64,000 nt of DNA from Sinohyriopsis cumingii (GCA_028554795.2 CM068831.1:35031644-35095643); one strand, 5' to 3'; shown: positions 30,090 through 42,295, counted from the first letter of the stretch. The notes: a model not told the origin generated them from the letters alone. Translations and numbers: made by a program.

Positions 30090-30631
30090 TCAATTACCAG
30101 CGCGAGAAGCTCCGCTTCCAATCATTAATTTACCTTTCATAGCCGATTTTACCAACCATGAGGCCAATTTTTCTTTGACGGATTTATCAGGAATAGCATT
30201 TAACGCGTGAATTAATTTTACGTCCGCGATATGACGCTGTTGCAGATCGCTACTTTTGTAGTAGGCAACATCATGAGCATGACACGCCTTATCGATAGCG
30301 TTTATTGGATACTCGCCGGGTTTGGGTTGATTTTGATCATCGAGTCTGATATCTAATCGCGTTCCGGGGCCACAGTAGTTATATCCTGGAAGGTGCTTTT
30401 CTCCTGGATACTTTGCCCACGGGGTTCCGGGGAGTTTTGATAACCTGGCTGCAATATCACCTCCTCGCTTTTTTTTAAAACATCCCCGGGTTTAATAGAA
30501 ATAAATCTAAATTTCTTTGTACCGCATTGTACACACTTGCCAGTAAGCGCCGATCTGTTATTTCTTGTTGTAACGGTTGTCATATCATTTGTGCCAGTAC
30601 GCACTCTACACTTTACACAATATAGATCCAT
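30090..30631 (-). pseudogene. Zinc-ribbon / phospholipase A2 protein, one frameshift
   Basis: The first frame (30631-30353) begins with a zinc ribbon: C5-x2-C8 (YCVKC) and C33-x2-C36 (CVQCG). It is then cut by a stop. In the next frame, from the A-run at 30469-30476 (eight A on the minus strand) to a TGA at 30090-30092, a phospholipase A2 domain is plain. It shows a calcium-loop-type YCGPGTRLD and the catalytic DKACHAHDVAYY, as in parvovirus-type and Polinton PLA2 domains. One missing base in the A-run explains the break. The domain would act on membranes during entry. Read error, real mutation or slippage-based expression are all possible. Its end lies 25 bases before the integrase ATG, as in an operon-like cluster. 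Confidence 0.75.
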
Positions 30632-30648
30632 AATTTATGTATAGAGAC
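30632..30648. promoter_or_regulatory. Very short divergent start region, PLA2 gene / ATPase
   Basis: Only 5 bases separate the zinc-ribbon ATG (30631, minus) from the first ATPase ATG (30637), or 17 bases from the second (30649). The start sites must overlap, or the promoters must lie inside the opposing gene. Confidence 0.45.
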
Positions 30649-31311
30649 ATGAATATAATTGACTTTTCAGCGACTAAAACAAGAGAACCAGTTAAGCATG
30701 TTGCAGCGTTACCAAACTCGATCCGGATGATTATCATCGGACCATCTGGATCCGGCAAGACGCAATTGTTACTCAATTTAATAATGAGATGGATGAAGTG
30801 GGATAAGTTGTATTTAATCGCCCCTAGCGTAGATGATCAGCGATGCTACGAGGTGTTGAAAGATTTCAACGAGAATGCATCAGCGATCGCTAAAAAAAAT
30901 GTCATCGAGTTTATTACAGATATCAATGATGCACCAGGTATCGATGATATTGATGGCGACGTTAACAATCTAGTCGTGTACGATGATGTTATGTTAGACA
31001 ATCAAAAAAACCCAGCTAGGATATTTTCCAGAGGCAGGCATAAAAACACTGACGTGATATATGTCACTCAACGATACACTCAGATTCCAAAAGTAATCAG
31101 AGACAACTGTAATATTCTTGCTGTATTCAACGGCGTTGATACACACACGCTACGAAATATTTGGCAGACATGGTGCGGCGGTGACATGGACTTTAATGTT
31201 TTTCGAAACTTTTTTAGTCATGCTCAGTCGACCCCACATGGATTTGTAACGATAAATTTACATGATCCTCGGACACGATATCGTATCGGACTTGACCAAA
31301 TATTCGGTTAA
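30637..31311 (+). CDS. FtsK/HerA-type genome-packaging ATPase
   Basis: 224 residues (220 if the ATG at 30649 is used). It would pump DNA into the capsid. Walker A is IIIGPSGSGKTQLL (P-loop at 35-42) and Walker B is NLVVYDDVM (Asp 116-117). A downstream RHKNTDVIYVTQRYTQIPKV block (about 134-153) matches the sensor and arginine region of the A32-like family. Length is typical. It lies next to the right terminal repeat, transcribed toward it, and divergent from the zinc-ribbon/PLA2 gene. No lesion seen. Confidence 0.92.
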   Translation: MYRDMNIIDFSATKTREPVKHVAALPNSIRMIIIGPSGSGKTQLLLNLIMRWMKWDKLYLIAPSVDDQRCYEVLKDFNENASAIAKKNVIEFITDINDAPGIDDIDGDVNNLVVYDDVMLDNQKNPARIFSRGRHKNTDVIYVTQRYTQIPKVIRDNCNILAVFNGVDTHTLRNIWQTWCGGDMDFNVFRNFFSHAQSTPHGFVTINLHDPRTRYRIGLDQIFG

Positions 31312-31344
31312 ATTGTAACTAATTTTCATTGTAAATAACCACTT

Positions 31345-31608
31345 AGCAGCAGGGGGGGCGATGACATCGACGCGGTCGTCGATGTGCTTACCGGACGCTG
31401 ACGACGCTGGGATCGGCGCGCAGAAGGTATTAATTAAACCAAATGACGTTCCGGACAATTGTCGATTTGGCCCCTCGACGATGACAACGACGACGACGTC
31501 GTTTTTTTTTTACCAGGCGCTGACGACACCGGATCCGCTGAGTGCAGAAAGTACTAATTAAGCCAAATGACGTTTGGACAAAATGTCGGATTCGCCCCCC
31601 CTGCTGCT
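31345..31608 (-). repeat. Right inverted terminal repeat (264 bp)
   Basis: Exact reverse complement of 15238-15501. The outer end is at 31608, directly followed by the CAGGG duplication. The 66-codon frame seen in both repeats (MTSTRSSMC...) arises from the repeat itself and I do not take it as a gene. Confidence 0.97.
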
Positions 31609-31613
31609 CAGGG
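31609..31613. repeat. Right target-site duplication (CAGGG)
   Basis: Same five bases as 15233-15237. Confidence 0.9.
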
Positions 31614-32514
31614 CATAAACATGTCTACTTTAAGAATGGTAATAAATATACTTACATGTATGCATGCTGAGTTTCCTCAAACTGTACTTTTTGTAAGTTA
31701 ATTCTGCAAATCGGAATGGCATGTCCTGCAAAACCTGATACACATCGAAACTCTACTGGAATTTCGAGTATATTTCCAGCTGAAATCAATTCTCCTTACT
31801 ACACTGAATTGATCTAATAACCCAGTCCCTCATAATCAGAAAAGCAGAATTTAGTTGGATCAATATATGATCAAAATGCATTCACATTCATTCACAATCT
31901 GACTCTAAAGTTAAATGTTTAGTACACCAAAACGACATTTTGTTTTACACAGATGTCGAGCGCGCAACTAAGCTCAAAGGTCGCTGGGCTGTGCTATGTG
32001 CACATTAATATTGTTATTGTGTGTTGACGAATCTACGGTTTTGTACCTATTTTGGAATACAGCATACATTCAGTTACTTTGTCTCTTGCATTGCATTTTT
32101 TAAAATATAAATAATTCCGTAGATAGAATAAGAAAATGAGTATATAATAAAACGACTACTGCATTTGCATGGGAACATATGAAGTCGTTTTCTCGGATGA
32201 ATACTTCCCTCCCACAAGTCGTGCAGTATCCATCTGAAACAATCGTTCATATTTTCCCACACAAATGCAGTATTCTATAAATACAAAATAACTCAAGCAT
32301 GACGGTAAGTTGCAATGGACTGTTTTGATTCGTGCAATTTTTCTTTAGTGGAAATAAAATCGGATCAAAGATAATTAGGATGTAACAAAAGGATAGCTAA
32401 GAATACAATATTTAACTCAAGCGTGAATGTGCGGTGATATTCGCCCTCTTTTGATTTGGTAAGTTATGCTGGTTACGATGTATCCAGAAATATATTTTTC
32501 ATTAGTATCAATGA

Positions 32515-32690
32515 TCGCTCTGGTAGCCTAGGTGGTTGAAATGTTCGCTTCAGATGCTAGAAGTTGCTAGATCGAACCCGGCCGAATGAAACAAAAGACT
32601 TTTAAAAATGGTACCAGCAGCTTAATCGCCTGGGGCTCAGCATTAAAAGGTTAGTGAAGCATAGTTGACCTAATGACTTCACTATGTTTG
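32515..32690 (+). mobile_element. SINE family A, diverged head
   Basis: CGCTCTGGTAGCCTAGGTGG..GATCGAACCCGGCCGA, then ATGGTACCAGCAGCTTAATC and GGGGCTCAGCATTAAAAGG, align with the head and body of the other copies. It breaks off at about 32690 and a matching tail appears at 33015, so it may be one copy split by about 320 bases. Confidence 0.65.
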
Positions 32691-33014
32691 CTAGCTGTTG
32701 ACGTTTTTTTTTTTTTTTTCTGGTGTTTTAAATATCTCATATTATTTTAAAACTATCAAGAAACTGTAGTAATGTGTAATTAAACGTGTGCCAGAGACTG
32801 CATTATATATTCAAAGTAAAACATGGCTGAACACTATCTGTTCCAGAATGATAAATCCCTTTCCATTTACTTAATGACCGTTCTTTTTGGAGTCCATATC
32901 CCTAAATCGCACCAGTCAATTTACAAAATCGCTGTTAATCTTGCAACTGGAAGTAATAGGTATGTTTTAACTTGATGTTGAGTTTCCCATCAAATATGGA
33001 GAGACCAGTATCAG

Positions 33015-33170
33015 GATAGTGTAAAGACTGGAAGGCCTGGTGTCAGGATAATCTTGTCTGGGTGGAACGTTATACTACATGTCTGCGGCATGGTGCTCCG
33101 GTGCTAGACATCACTATAAACTGCCGCACTGCAGACATCGTAGCATCAGACACATAGACACACACACAAA
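33015..33170 (+). mobile_element. SINE family A, 3' half
   Basis: GGCCTGGTGTCAGGATAATC, CTACATGTCTGCGGCATGGT, then ACATCACTATAAACTGCCGC and GCAGACATCGTAGC, followed by a CA-rich tail. Possibly the other part of the copy at 32515. Confidence 0.7.
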
Positions 33171-34253
33171 CACACTTACATTAGAGTAAATGAAATACGT
33201 ACACCATTTGGAGGCTGTAGAGAGCTAAAACTAAAGATCACTCCATCGTAAACATATGATCACATTCTCCTGCTGTTGGTATGTTTGACTTACTCTTGTC
33301 AAGATGCATCCGATACCAATGAGTCTGTAGTGTCATTCAAATTTGGTATAATATATTTAGGATTAACGAAGACATAGCTAAACTAAAATATCACTCAAGC
33401 GTGAACGTATGATCACATTCAAGTACAGAGAGTATGGTTGAGGTAAACTGGTTCAGATGCATCCAAATGCAAATTTTCATGAGTGTTGGCTAAATATAAA
33501 GGGTGTAAGGATTGAAGAGCTAATATGTCCTCTCCCGACTTAGATGGCGAGGGAATAATAATTATCCAAGTTGGAATATATCGCTGACATTGATTTGTAA
33601 ATGAGTCAAAAGGTTTTATGATGCAAATAAACAAGTCATTATATCCAGGGCATGGAAACCAATCTGATATGGATTGTATGAATGCTGTATTACTTATGGC
33701 ACACAGTATAAAAGAACGATTATAAAGCAAATATAACCATCAGAGATACAATGTACTCAACACATTGAAACCACAGATACCGATACAGAGTAAACAGTAC
33801 TTCAGATGTTCCAACACATTGAAACCCCAGATACTGATACAGGTAAACCGTACTTCAGCTGTTCCTATTGTATTCGCCTACTTCCACCATCCTCCTACCC
33901 CATACACGGACAGCTTTTTCCCCGCTACTGATTTTAAAACGACAAACTTCATGTATATAACATATGCACAATTTTAATCATTGCCTTCATCAATTTGTAA
34001 TTTATAACCTACCTGCTCGTCTCCAGGTCTGCAACATGTCCTGGAAACATTGGCGACAAAGACAATGAATCAGATGTCAATAAAAATTATATATGTTGCT
34101 TCAACTGTACTAATTCCGCGTAACAGTTATGGTGGGGATGTTACAGCTAAGGTCAAATGCTTATACCTTTTCAGCACAATTGAAAACTTCCAGCGAGCTA
34201 CTGAAGTTATATGGCATGTCTTCATCGATTTTAACTCAATAAACATACTTTAC

Positions 34254-34255
<2 letters not shown>

Positions 34256-34350
<95 letters not shown>
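34256..34350. repeat. (CT)n(TA)n microsatellite
   Basis: About 23 CT repeats running into about 22 TA repeats. Confidence 0.95.
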
Positions 34351-34352
<2 letters not shown>

Positions 34353-34545
34353 ACCACACCTACTTGCATTTCCAGCGCAGTTAAGATTGTTGACTGCATG
34401 CAATAGTGTATTGACGGAATGAATGGAATGAATGAACTCTGCAAAACCCTTATCATATATGAAGATGACGAACGAGCTATTGGAAGTGCCCATTATATGC
34501 GTTATACGTCACATGTACCCCGCCAACTACTATATACTGGATCAA
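34351..34545. repeat. Interspersed repeat, one of an inverted pair with 36580-37020
   Basis: CAACCACACCTACTTGCATTT, the reverse of the sequence at 36760-36784, is followed by GTTGACTGCATGCAATAGTG, then GGAATGAATGAACTCTGCAA. Next come GAAGATGACGAACG and ATGTACCCCGCCAACTAC, which also occur near 36940-37014. So a composite unit containing microsatellites occurs twice, with rearranged orientation. Confidence 0.6.
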
Positions 34546-34743
34546 CTTGTCATCTCTTTCTATGACGCAATAGGGCCAGAGAGTATCATTCTGAGTCTAT
34601 GAGTTTCAGTTACTGTGATCAACACGCAAGTCGATAGTAATGTTCCAGCAATTAGTATAACATTAAGCGACCGCAGATACCGCTGATCTCAAGTCGTTCA
34701 AACAAACAAAATACATAGTTCTTTGTTTATCACTTGACGTTAC

Positions 34744-34744
<1 letters not shown>

Positions 34745-34810
<66 letters not shown>

Positions 34811-34815
34811 AACAC

Positions 34816-34868
<53 letters not shown>
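34745..34868. repeat. (TA)n(CA)n(TG)n compound microsatellite
   Basis: TA, CA and TG blocks in succession; CACACACA before TGTGTGTG makes a hairpin-forming palindrome. Confidence 0.95.
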
Positions 34869-34869
<1 letters not shown>

Positions 34870-35356
34870 ATCACGCATGACGATTTTTTGGGGGAAAATA
34901 CCCTTCCCATCATTAAACTCTTTATCAAACTTGTATCTGTCTTATCGGTCCAGTCGATATAACTTTCATTAATTTATACCACGGGGTGATTTATATCCTA
35001 CCGGACGTATTGCTGAATACGTAAGCGACCCAACAAAGATTTTAAATGTTGGGCTGATAGCGTTTTAACTTTTCTAATTAAGTTGTTGTTCTAGTTTTGT
35101 TTCTGTTTTTGTTTTATTTTTGGGTGGGGGTGTTTAGTGATATTTGCGTCAGTAAATTCATATTTCTAAATAAATACATGTGTTTCGAAATTCAAGCACT
35201 TTTCAAGGACTACAGAGTGTTTAGACGCACTTTTTTCAGTACTGCACTTAGTTCACTCCGTGTCTACACTGCGCATGTCCACATGGAACTTTTGCATAAG
35301 TCTTCCCGCAAAAGCCTGCGCAATTAGGATCTTCTGGTTTTGTTATATATATACTA

Positions 35357-35612
35357 CAGAAATGAGGGGCCCCGAGTGGCCGAGTGGTCTAAAGCGCTCT
35401 CCGTTACGGATCATTGCCATCTCACCTCTGTCTGCGTGGGTTCGAGTCTTGGATTCAGCGACTGTAGGTATGTGAGAAAGCTTGCCAGTAGTTTCTCGTG
35501 GGTCCGTGGTTCTTTCCGGGGTTTTCCCGGATTCTTCCTCCACCATTAATACTGGCCGCCATGTATAGCCTATCGTGTGCTGAAAAATGGCGTTAAACCC
35601 TACAACAACAAC
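35357..35612 (+). mobile_element. tRNA-derived SINE, family B, plus copy
   Basis: Starts GGGCCCCGAGTGGCCGAGTGGTC, like a class II (Leu/Ser-type) tRNA with A-box GTGGCCGAGTGG and B-box GGGTTCGAGTC. The body includes GTTTTCCCGGATTCTTCCTC and GCTGAAAAATGGCGTTAAAC and ends in (CAACAA)n. The copy at 54639-54875 is on the other strand. Confidence 0.82.
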
Positions 35613-36050
35613 AACAACTACAGAATGGAAAAATACATCTTTAAGAGCGCTATATATGGTTCACAGTCTTGTTTATCTTGTATCCTTAGCTGGCGGTAAC
35701 GTATTTCTTTTCGTGGAAACGAATTAAAATTCAGTTTATCATCATTAGATAGATTGATGGGCAATCTGGAGCAGATTCGATCTTTTATTGTCAAGACAAA
35801 AAAAAAATAATTTAAAAAAAATGGTCGATGATGCAATAATGATTGGCTAGTTCTCTGATGTGAATCTATTGGTCAATCTAGATAACATTTTGTTGTTAAA
35901 TAATGTAGACCTTTCTAACTGGACAAAATTCAAAATTTAACTCAGATTTGAAATGCACCTGTATCTCAAGTGTCCGACAAATACCAATCTGAATTGTGGG
36001 GATATTTCATGTCCACGCTTATAATTGTTTGCATAAACCATGTGCTATGA

Positions 36051-36198
<148 letters not shown>

Positions 36199-36582
36199 GG
36201 TATCTCAAATGAGTAATGATTTTATATTGAATTTATTTAACGAATTTCATAAATTTAGTATTAAATCATTATCCATCTGAGATTTTGTTTATCACATTTT
36301 TTATTTTAATGGAAATTGAGAGAAAGAAGAAGAAATAATTTCGTTCCTTCTGACTCGTTGTTTAGTATGCTGAGCGTTCAATATTCAAGTACTTAACAAA
36401 TGTTATGTTTGTAGAGCTATGTTTAAATTGTAAGTGCGTCTTGTATATATTTAATGAATATGAATGAAAATGGAAATACAAAAAAAGAAGCGACATCTCA
36501 GTTTGCAAAGAGATTGCGATTACTCGCAAAAGGCAGGGAACTCCTTTTTGTAGAGAACACATTGAAAAGGGTTGTGCAGAGT

Positions 36583-36716
36583 TCATTCATTCCATTCATT
36601 CCTTTCATTCCGTTCATTCATTCCCTTCATTCCATTCATTCCGTTCATTCATTCCATTCATTCCATTCATTCCGTTCATTCATTCCATTCATTCCGTTCA
36701 TTCATTCCATTCATTC
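36583..36716. repeat. (CATTC)n-type minisatellite
   Basis: ATTCATTCCATTCATTCCGTTC in varying order, about 130 bases. The Phe/His/Ser frame across it is an artefact. Confidence 0.93.
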
Positions 36717-36780
36717 CGTCAGTACACTATTGCATGCAGTCAACAATCTCAGCTGCGCTGGAAATGCAAGTAGGTGTGGT

Positions 36781-36863
<83 letters not shown>

Positions 36864-37020
36864 GTGTGTGTGTGTGTGTGTGTGGAGAGAGAGAGAGGTT
36901 GATCCAATATATAATATATATGATATATAACATATACGAAGATGACGAATGGACCCGTTATATGCGTTATATGTCTTATATGCGTTATATGTCATATGTA
37001 CCCCGCCAACTACGAGAACG
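36717..37020. repeat. Second copy of the 34351 repeat with internal (TA)n(TG)n
   Basis: CACTATTGCATGCAGTCAAC and AAATGCAAGTAGGTGTGGTTG are the reverse of 34351-34410, followed by TA/TG/GA tracts (36785-36897). Then GAAGATGACGAATG and ATGTACCCCGCCAACTAC appear in the same direction as at 34460-34530. Confidence 0.6.
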
Positions 37021-37309
37021 TGGCGAACTGCTCGTGTCTAACAATGTTAGAGATTAAAGTACAATCTTTCCTAAACTGATGAACAGATGGTATTCAAATC
37101 TGACAGATGTAAAAATACAGTAAACTATATCGACTGCGTATATATGATGCTTAAAGTCCAGGTTACCTTTGTAATAAATTTTCTTCCAATTCCTCACTGC
37201 ACGATGGCCTACTTTGAAATATATCCAAATTTATCGATGTATATGATTCATAAAAAATGCATTATAATGACAAAAAAGCACAATCAATACTGAAAGTGTG
37301 TGTGTGTAT

Positions 37310-37600
37310 GTGTGTGCGTGTGTGTGATTTGGATTTTTAACGTAGCTTTAACAATTTTTCAGTCATATCGCACGATGTCTGCAGTGTGACACTCTATAGT
37401 AATGTCTAGCACTGGGACATCAAGCCGCAGACATGTAGCACGATGTCCCACTCAGTCACATCATCCTGACACCAGGCAGACCAGTAGAGGCAGCTGTCAG
37501 TACCATTTGTGTAAGTTTTTGGTATGACTCGGCCGGGGATTGAACCCACGACATCCCGCATCCGAGACGGACGCTCAAACCACTATGCCACCAGAGCAGT
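37310..37600 (-). mobile_element. SINE family A, near full-length minus copy
   Basis: Minus-strand reading gives a tRNA-like head (GGTTCAATCCCCGGCCGAG B-box region), the CATACCAAAAACTTACACAA body, GGTGTCAGGATGATGTGACT, and the tail ending in TTAAAAATCCAAATC. The tail also carries ATGTCTGCGGCTTGATG. It lies next to a TG-rich tract. Confidence 0.85.
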
Positions 37601-38232
37601 GCACAATACTGTAAGAATCAACTGCTTCTTTATATGCAATACATGTAGATCATAGTGGAACAGTTTATGAATTTTCTCCACACGGAAGCCTCCACCTAAG
37701 TCTATACTGTGATATATAGGATTGATCATGAGTATTTGGAATTTTAAATTTTTGAGCTTGAATATTGTGAATTTTTCACATGCTCAATGAAGACGTTTAG
37801 TACTGTGTTAAGGAGCTCCTGAAAGACGCTTTTCTATGTAAAGGAATGCGACTATGTTTGGAGCTTAATTATTCATAGGGAAGGTGATGAATTATCTCAT
37901 CTATTATTTATAACCGCAATATATTTGCAGGGGGCGGGGCGGTATTTCATTTTAACGATTATCTGAACTTATGATTTAATTGAATGATAAAATATATAAG
38001 CATATATATGTTTGTCCCCAAATTTCCATTTTGTCTAAGTAATTTTTTTTTCATCACAGTTAATTAAACAAATCATAGTTTACTGTCCACGTCGGAATAT
38101 ATTATTCAAGAAGAATAAAGCATTTGCTTCCTTTGAGATGGAACTATGACTTTATTATATAGCTTTCATTTGGATTTTAATTCAGAGCACATGTACCTTT
38201 TCCGTTATTTTTACACAACGTTGTCTTTTCGT

Positions 38233-38414
38233 CAGGGCCGACCGGGGGGGGGGGGGCAACCGGGTATATATCTCCGTGGCCAGGACCCGTAAGGGGGCCC
38301 TGATCGAACAATACTTTTTAATTTTATAAAAGAATTTTGTTTTTGTTTGAGCAGGAACTAGGAGAGGCCCGGGTGTTTCTTACCCGAGGGGCGTGATCGC
38401 TCTCTACGGCCCTG
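38233..38414. mobile_element. hAT-type MITE (182 bp)
   Basis: Ends CAGGGCCG / CGGCCCTG are inverted. The insertion is flanked by an exact 8-bp duplication CTTTTCGT (38225-38232 and 38415-38422), the hAT hallmark. No coding capacity. A related copy lies at 55625-55799. A G-run at 38249-38261 is inside it. Confidence 0.85.
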
Positions 38415-39059
38415 CTTTTCGTATACAGCTGGTATTCAAATACCAATCAAGAAACACAATGGTATTTTTACTGAAAGATCTTACTGATAAATATTAGTAA
38501 GATGTTATGGTGACATCTATCACCGGACTGTAAGAGTAACGAAGGTTATCCGGTAGGATGTAATCAAAACTACCATAATGTATTTCATGTAATACTTGTA
38601 CACTCTTGGAATACAATTACGCAAACATTGTTATTAATAAGTAGAGGAATTCTAAGAAGGTATTAAACAATCTTGTAAAGAAAAGCCAAAAACTTATCTT
38701 TTTATTTTAAGGGTGAATTTAACCTGCTACAATGTCATTTTATTTAGCAGATTTCATTATAGTCCAGACTCTCGATGGAGAAACTTGGTAGGGCGGAAAG
38801 AAAAAAGTGTGAAGGGTTGGGTGGACACCATTTCGCATACTATGCAGTACATTAGTTACGATTTTGCGGTGTTGTATGGTTTTTAGCACCAGTTCTCAGT
38901 ACATAAAGGGCTATGCATGGTAGCTAGTATATTTGGTGGAGGAAGAACCCAGTAGAACCTTGTGAAGAACCACCGGCCAACGATAAGCTACGGCAAGCTA
39001 TCCCTTCTGTTACGTGTTCATGCTCTCATAAAGAGTTATAAGAAATGAGTGAAGACAAC

Positions 39060-39905
39060 AAGCTTTGTACGATTTAACAAATAATTTATTTCCCTAGAAA
39101 AATAAGGTAAAAATGGAAAAAGAACTTACGGTTTCAAGAATCAAATCCAAAAATAATCCAATAATTATCCAAGAATTAAAAATTAGAAGTCCAAATAATG
39201 AAATGTCCTAATGAATTTGAGTTCGAGTTCCGACGAAAATCCAAAATGGAAGGCGATGACGTATACTATAGCCAGTATAGGAATGATGTGTCTACAGTTC
39301 TTTGTTGTACCACAGGAAAAAATATTCCGGTGTTTGAATTGCGAATAAAATTTCAATAAATGTCTTTGTCCAATAATTCTGTATGAGCACTTAAATATTC
39401 CCAGGGAAAAGAATTAGTCTTTTAAAATCCAAATAATCTGAAGAAAATTTAAAAATGGAACTCCAACTGGTCACAGCAAAAAAAAAACACCTTGATTGCT
39501 ATGTGTTTAAAAGCCCAAATGAGATTATTTCTCAAAACATCGGTATTAAACCTGACTACTGCGCAATTCCTCTACAACCAGAATTTCGAAATATAGGCTA
39601 TAACGTGTAAAAAGTCACGTACACCCAGTACAGCCTCAATTCCACCCTAAAATCACACATTAAGAAGGAATAAAAAAGAAGTTGTTTACTCCAATTGTTA
39701 CTAATTTTGAATCAAGGTCAGGAACTAGGTCAGCATAAGGATACAAAGTTCTATTTTTAGGTGTTTACGACAAAACAGTCACGTCAAACTAATTTCTGGA
39801 AAATGTCAAAATCCAGTAAACAAAATTACATTACTATAACATGTAATGGAGTACAAAAATTAAAACAAAGAAACAAACAATTAAATTAAATCAAACATAA
39901 ATTAA
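39060..39905. repeat. Interspersed repeat family X, copy 1
   Basis: Aligns in the same direction with 63110-63900. Shared blocks include AATGGAAGGCGATGACGTAT, AACAGTTCTTTG / TACAGTTCTTTG, CCAGTGTTTGAATT, TTCTGGAAAATGTCAAA, CATGTAATGGA and ACAAACAATTAAATTAA. About 800 bp; unit ends not resolved and no coding frame. It is probably a non-autonomous transposon. Confidence 0.65.
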
Positions 39906-41079
39906 ATCAAATATGCATAACACTTCGACCACCATAAATTGAAAATCAGAGAATTTGTTGATTAAAAATAAAAAGAGTTGACACTGAATGCTACAAGTCA
40001 ATACCTACATTATTGATATAATAGGCAGGGAAATATTGAGAGGGTGATAACACCTGGCAAAATATTTATTAGAGAGGGTTAGTGGACTTGAGAAATCACG
40101 TTCAGTTCAAACAGAAAACAACTACTCTACCAAAAATCTTTGGATGATGAAGTCTTACCAATGAATGCAAGTGCTTATTACATTAACATATGCTAGTAAT
40201 TAACTAACTGCTAACTGACATTTTTCAAAAAATCTTTCCAAAAATGCGGGTTTGCGCTGAATATTGGCATAGGTAACACCTGTCATAGATGTTATCAAAA
40301 GATTATAAAGATAATTATATTGGTAATATTCAAAATAAATTTGTGACAAACTGCAACTGTTCGGTAACAAAAATTGATTGTTTTGTCATGTAAAATGAAA
40401 ATATGCAGTTAATAACATGAATAATTGGGTGTTTCCGTATATTCCTTACTGACGGAAGCTACCAAAGTGCCGGTTCAGTAAAAAAAAAAAAAGAAGTAAA
40501 AAAAGTACCGTTGTACGTACCACGTAAAACTTACCACATTAAACCGGTATGCTGGTGGTAATAATGCGCACCTCTAAGTCAACGACTTGTGATACTGTAA
40601 TTCAAGAGTCAAAACTGAGTGGATATGATTTCAGGCTTCCTTTGACTTCTTGAATCGATACGTTCTTACTGTAAGTGCTCTTTGATTGAAAATACTTTAG
40701 ATATCTTACACGTTGTCATCTTTCATGCTCACCTGTTATTACTCTGGCAGGAAACAAACGTTACCTTTACTGCATCTCCTTTCATGTCTTCCAATTTATA
40801 GACAGGCTAATGACATCGACGCACATGCCCCGTGACACAAAAGTTACGCGTACACGAATTAACAGCCACATGGTAAAGCCAAGGTATTGCAAATCCATGC
40901 ACCACATACTTGTGTAATAATGTGAAAGTACGATCACTAGTATCAGGTAAATGATATCTTGGAATAAATCTTTTATTGTGATTTAGACTATAGTTGGCTT
41001 ATACTCTTATGTGTGCCACGAGCAGTGGTGCATGCTGAAAGCGCATGAATATACAGACAACATGTGTGTGTGTGTGTGT

Positions 41080-41310
41080 GTGGGGATTATTAATGTTGCT
41101 GTAACAATTTTCTAGTCATATCGCTACGATATCTACAGTGAGGCAGTTTATAATGATGTCTAGCACTGTGGCATTATGCCGCAGACACGTTTTCCAGTCA
41201 TATCACTAAGATGTCTGCAGTGTGGCAGTTTATAGTGATGTCTAGAATTGTACATCATGCTGCAGACATATAGCATCCTGTCTTACCCAGTCACATTATC
41301 CTGATACAAA
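41080..41310 (-). mobile_element. SINE family A, tail only, partly duplicated
   Basis: The 3' body element (TATCGCTACGATATCTACAG, GGCAGTTTATAATGATGTC, GCCGCAGACACG) is present twice in tandem (about 41105-41190 and 41192-41275), followed by CAGTCACATTATCCTGATAC; the tRNA-like head is missing. Confidence 0.7.
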
Positions 41311-41380
41311 TCGATTCAGCTATACATTATTCTGAGGGATAAATTATACCCGTCACATTATTACGACGCATTTTCATGCT

Positions 41381-41383
<3 letters not shown>

Positions 41384-41412
<29 letters not shown>
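41384..41412. repeat. (CT)n microsatellite
   Basis: CT repeats with one TTTC interruption. Confidence 0.9.
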
Positions 41413-42179
41413 AGAAAACAAAATATATACAAAAACACATACATAGAAACACAAAGGGAATTAAATGAGATAATTACAGGGACTGCATACTTGCGCAGTC
41501 TCTATTATTTGTAAATATCCACAGATATACATCATACAGATTCTATAAAGTAATTACGTTTTTGTGTTTTATTCTTTTCCAGTTTGTGTAATCATCTTAT
41601 GTAGTAATGTCCCTTTAATCCCCGAACACTTGGGATTTCAAACCAGTTAAGCTCTGCAGTTTCCCAGTTTCTGTTTAATAACTTATTTCTGAAAACACGA
41701 TCTTTATGGTGTAGTACATGTTTTTTTTTTTAAGTGTGACATATCTATACTAGCGTGTGCGAGTTTCTGTGTGTGTGGTGTTGGTTTATGTTTTATGCAA
41801 TTTGTATGCATCACTGACATTCAGTAAATCCTTGAAAAAACGTATTGTTCACCCGAGTATTAAACAGCACTTCAAGTCCTTCCTTAGTCCTTCTTAAAGC
41901 CCGTTTTGTTGCTTGTTTGGAAGCTAAAAAGCTTACGCAACTAAAAAGTCAAACAAAATTGTATGCACAGGGTACCTGAAGCTTGTAAAGCTCAACTGAA
42001 CATGTACTGTTAATATTATCTCCACCTATCTTTCTCAAATAGTCCCATCAACAATGTTGTCTTATCAGGCAAATAATTCGCATGCTCAACAGGTCTCAAT
42101 TATCTAAATGAAATGTGAAATGTTGTACGCAAATGGATAGCTGGAAAGTACCTGGGACAATAAAGTGGTTAAGCTCTTT

Positions 42180-42295
42180 TTGCGTCCGAGATGTAAGAGA
42201 TATATTTTTGCGTCCGAGATATTAAAGATATATTTTTGCGTCCGAGATGTAAGAGATATATTTTTGCGTCCGAGATGTAAGAGATATATTTTTGA
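42180..42295. repeat. Minisatellite, four copies of about 28 bp
   Basis: Unit TTTTTGCGTCCGAGATGTAA followed by GAGATATA; the second copy reads ATTAAAGATATA instead. Confidence 0.92.

Larger units (their letters stand above)
15238..31608. mobile_element. Polinton/Maverick (adintovirus-type) element, full length
   Basis: A 16,371-bp insertion bounded by identical 264-bp inverted repeats starting 5'-AG and by a 5-bp duplication. It encodes the hallmark set of the group: double-jelly-roll capsid, penton-like minor capsid, adenain-type protease, FtsK/HerA-type ATPase, retroviral-type integrase and a family B DNA polymerase. It also carries accessory virion proteins, a phospholipase A2 domain and HNH nucleases. 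The base composition is visibly richer in GC than the host flanks. Identical terminal repeats and mostly intact long frames point to a recent insertion. It may be an endogenous virus or a self-copying transposon; sequence alone does not separate the two. Confidence 0.97.
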
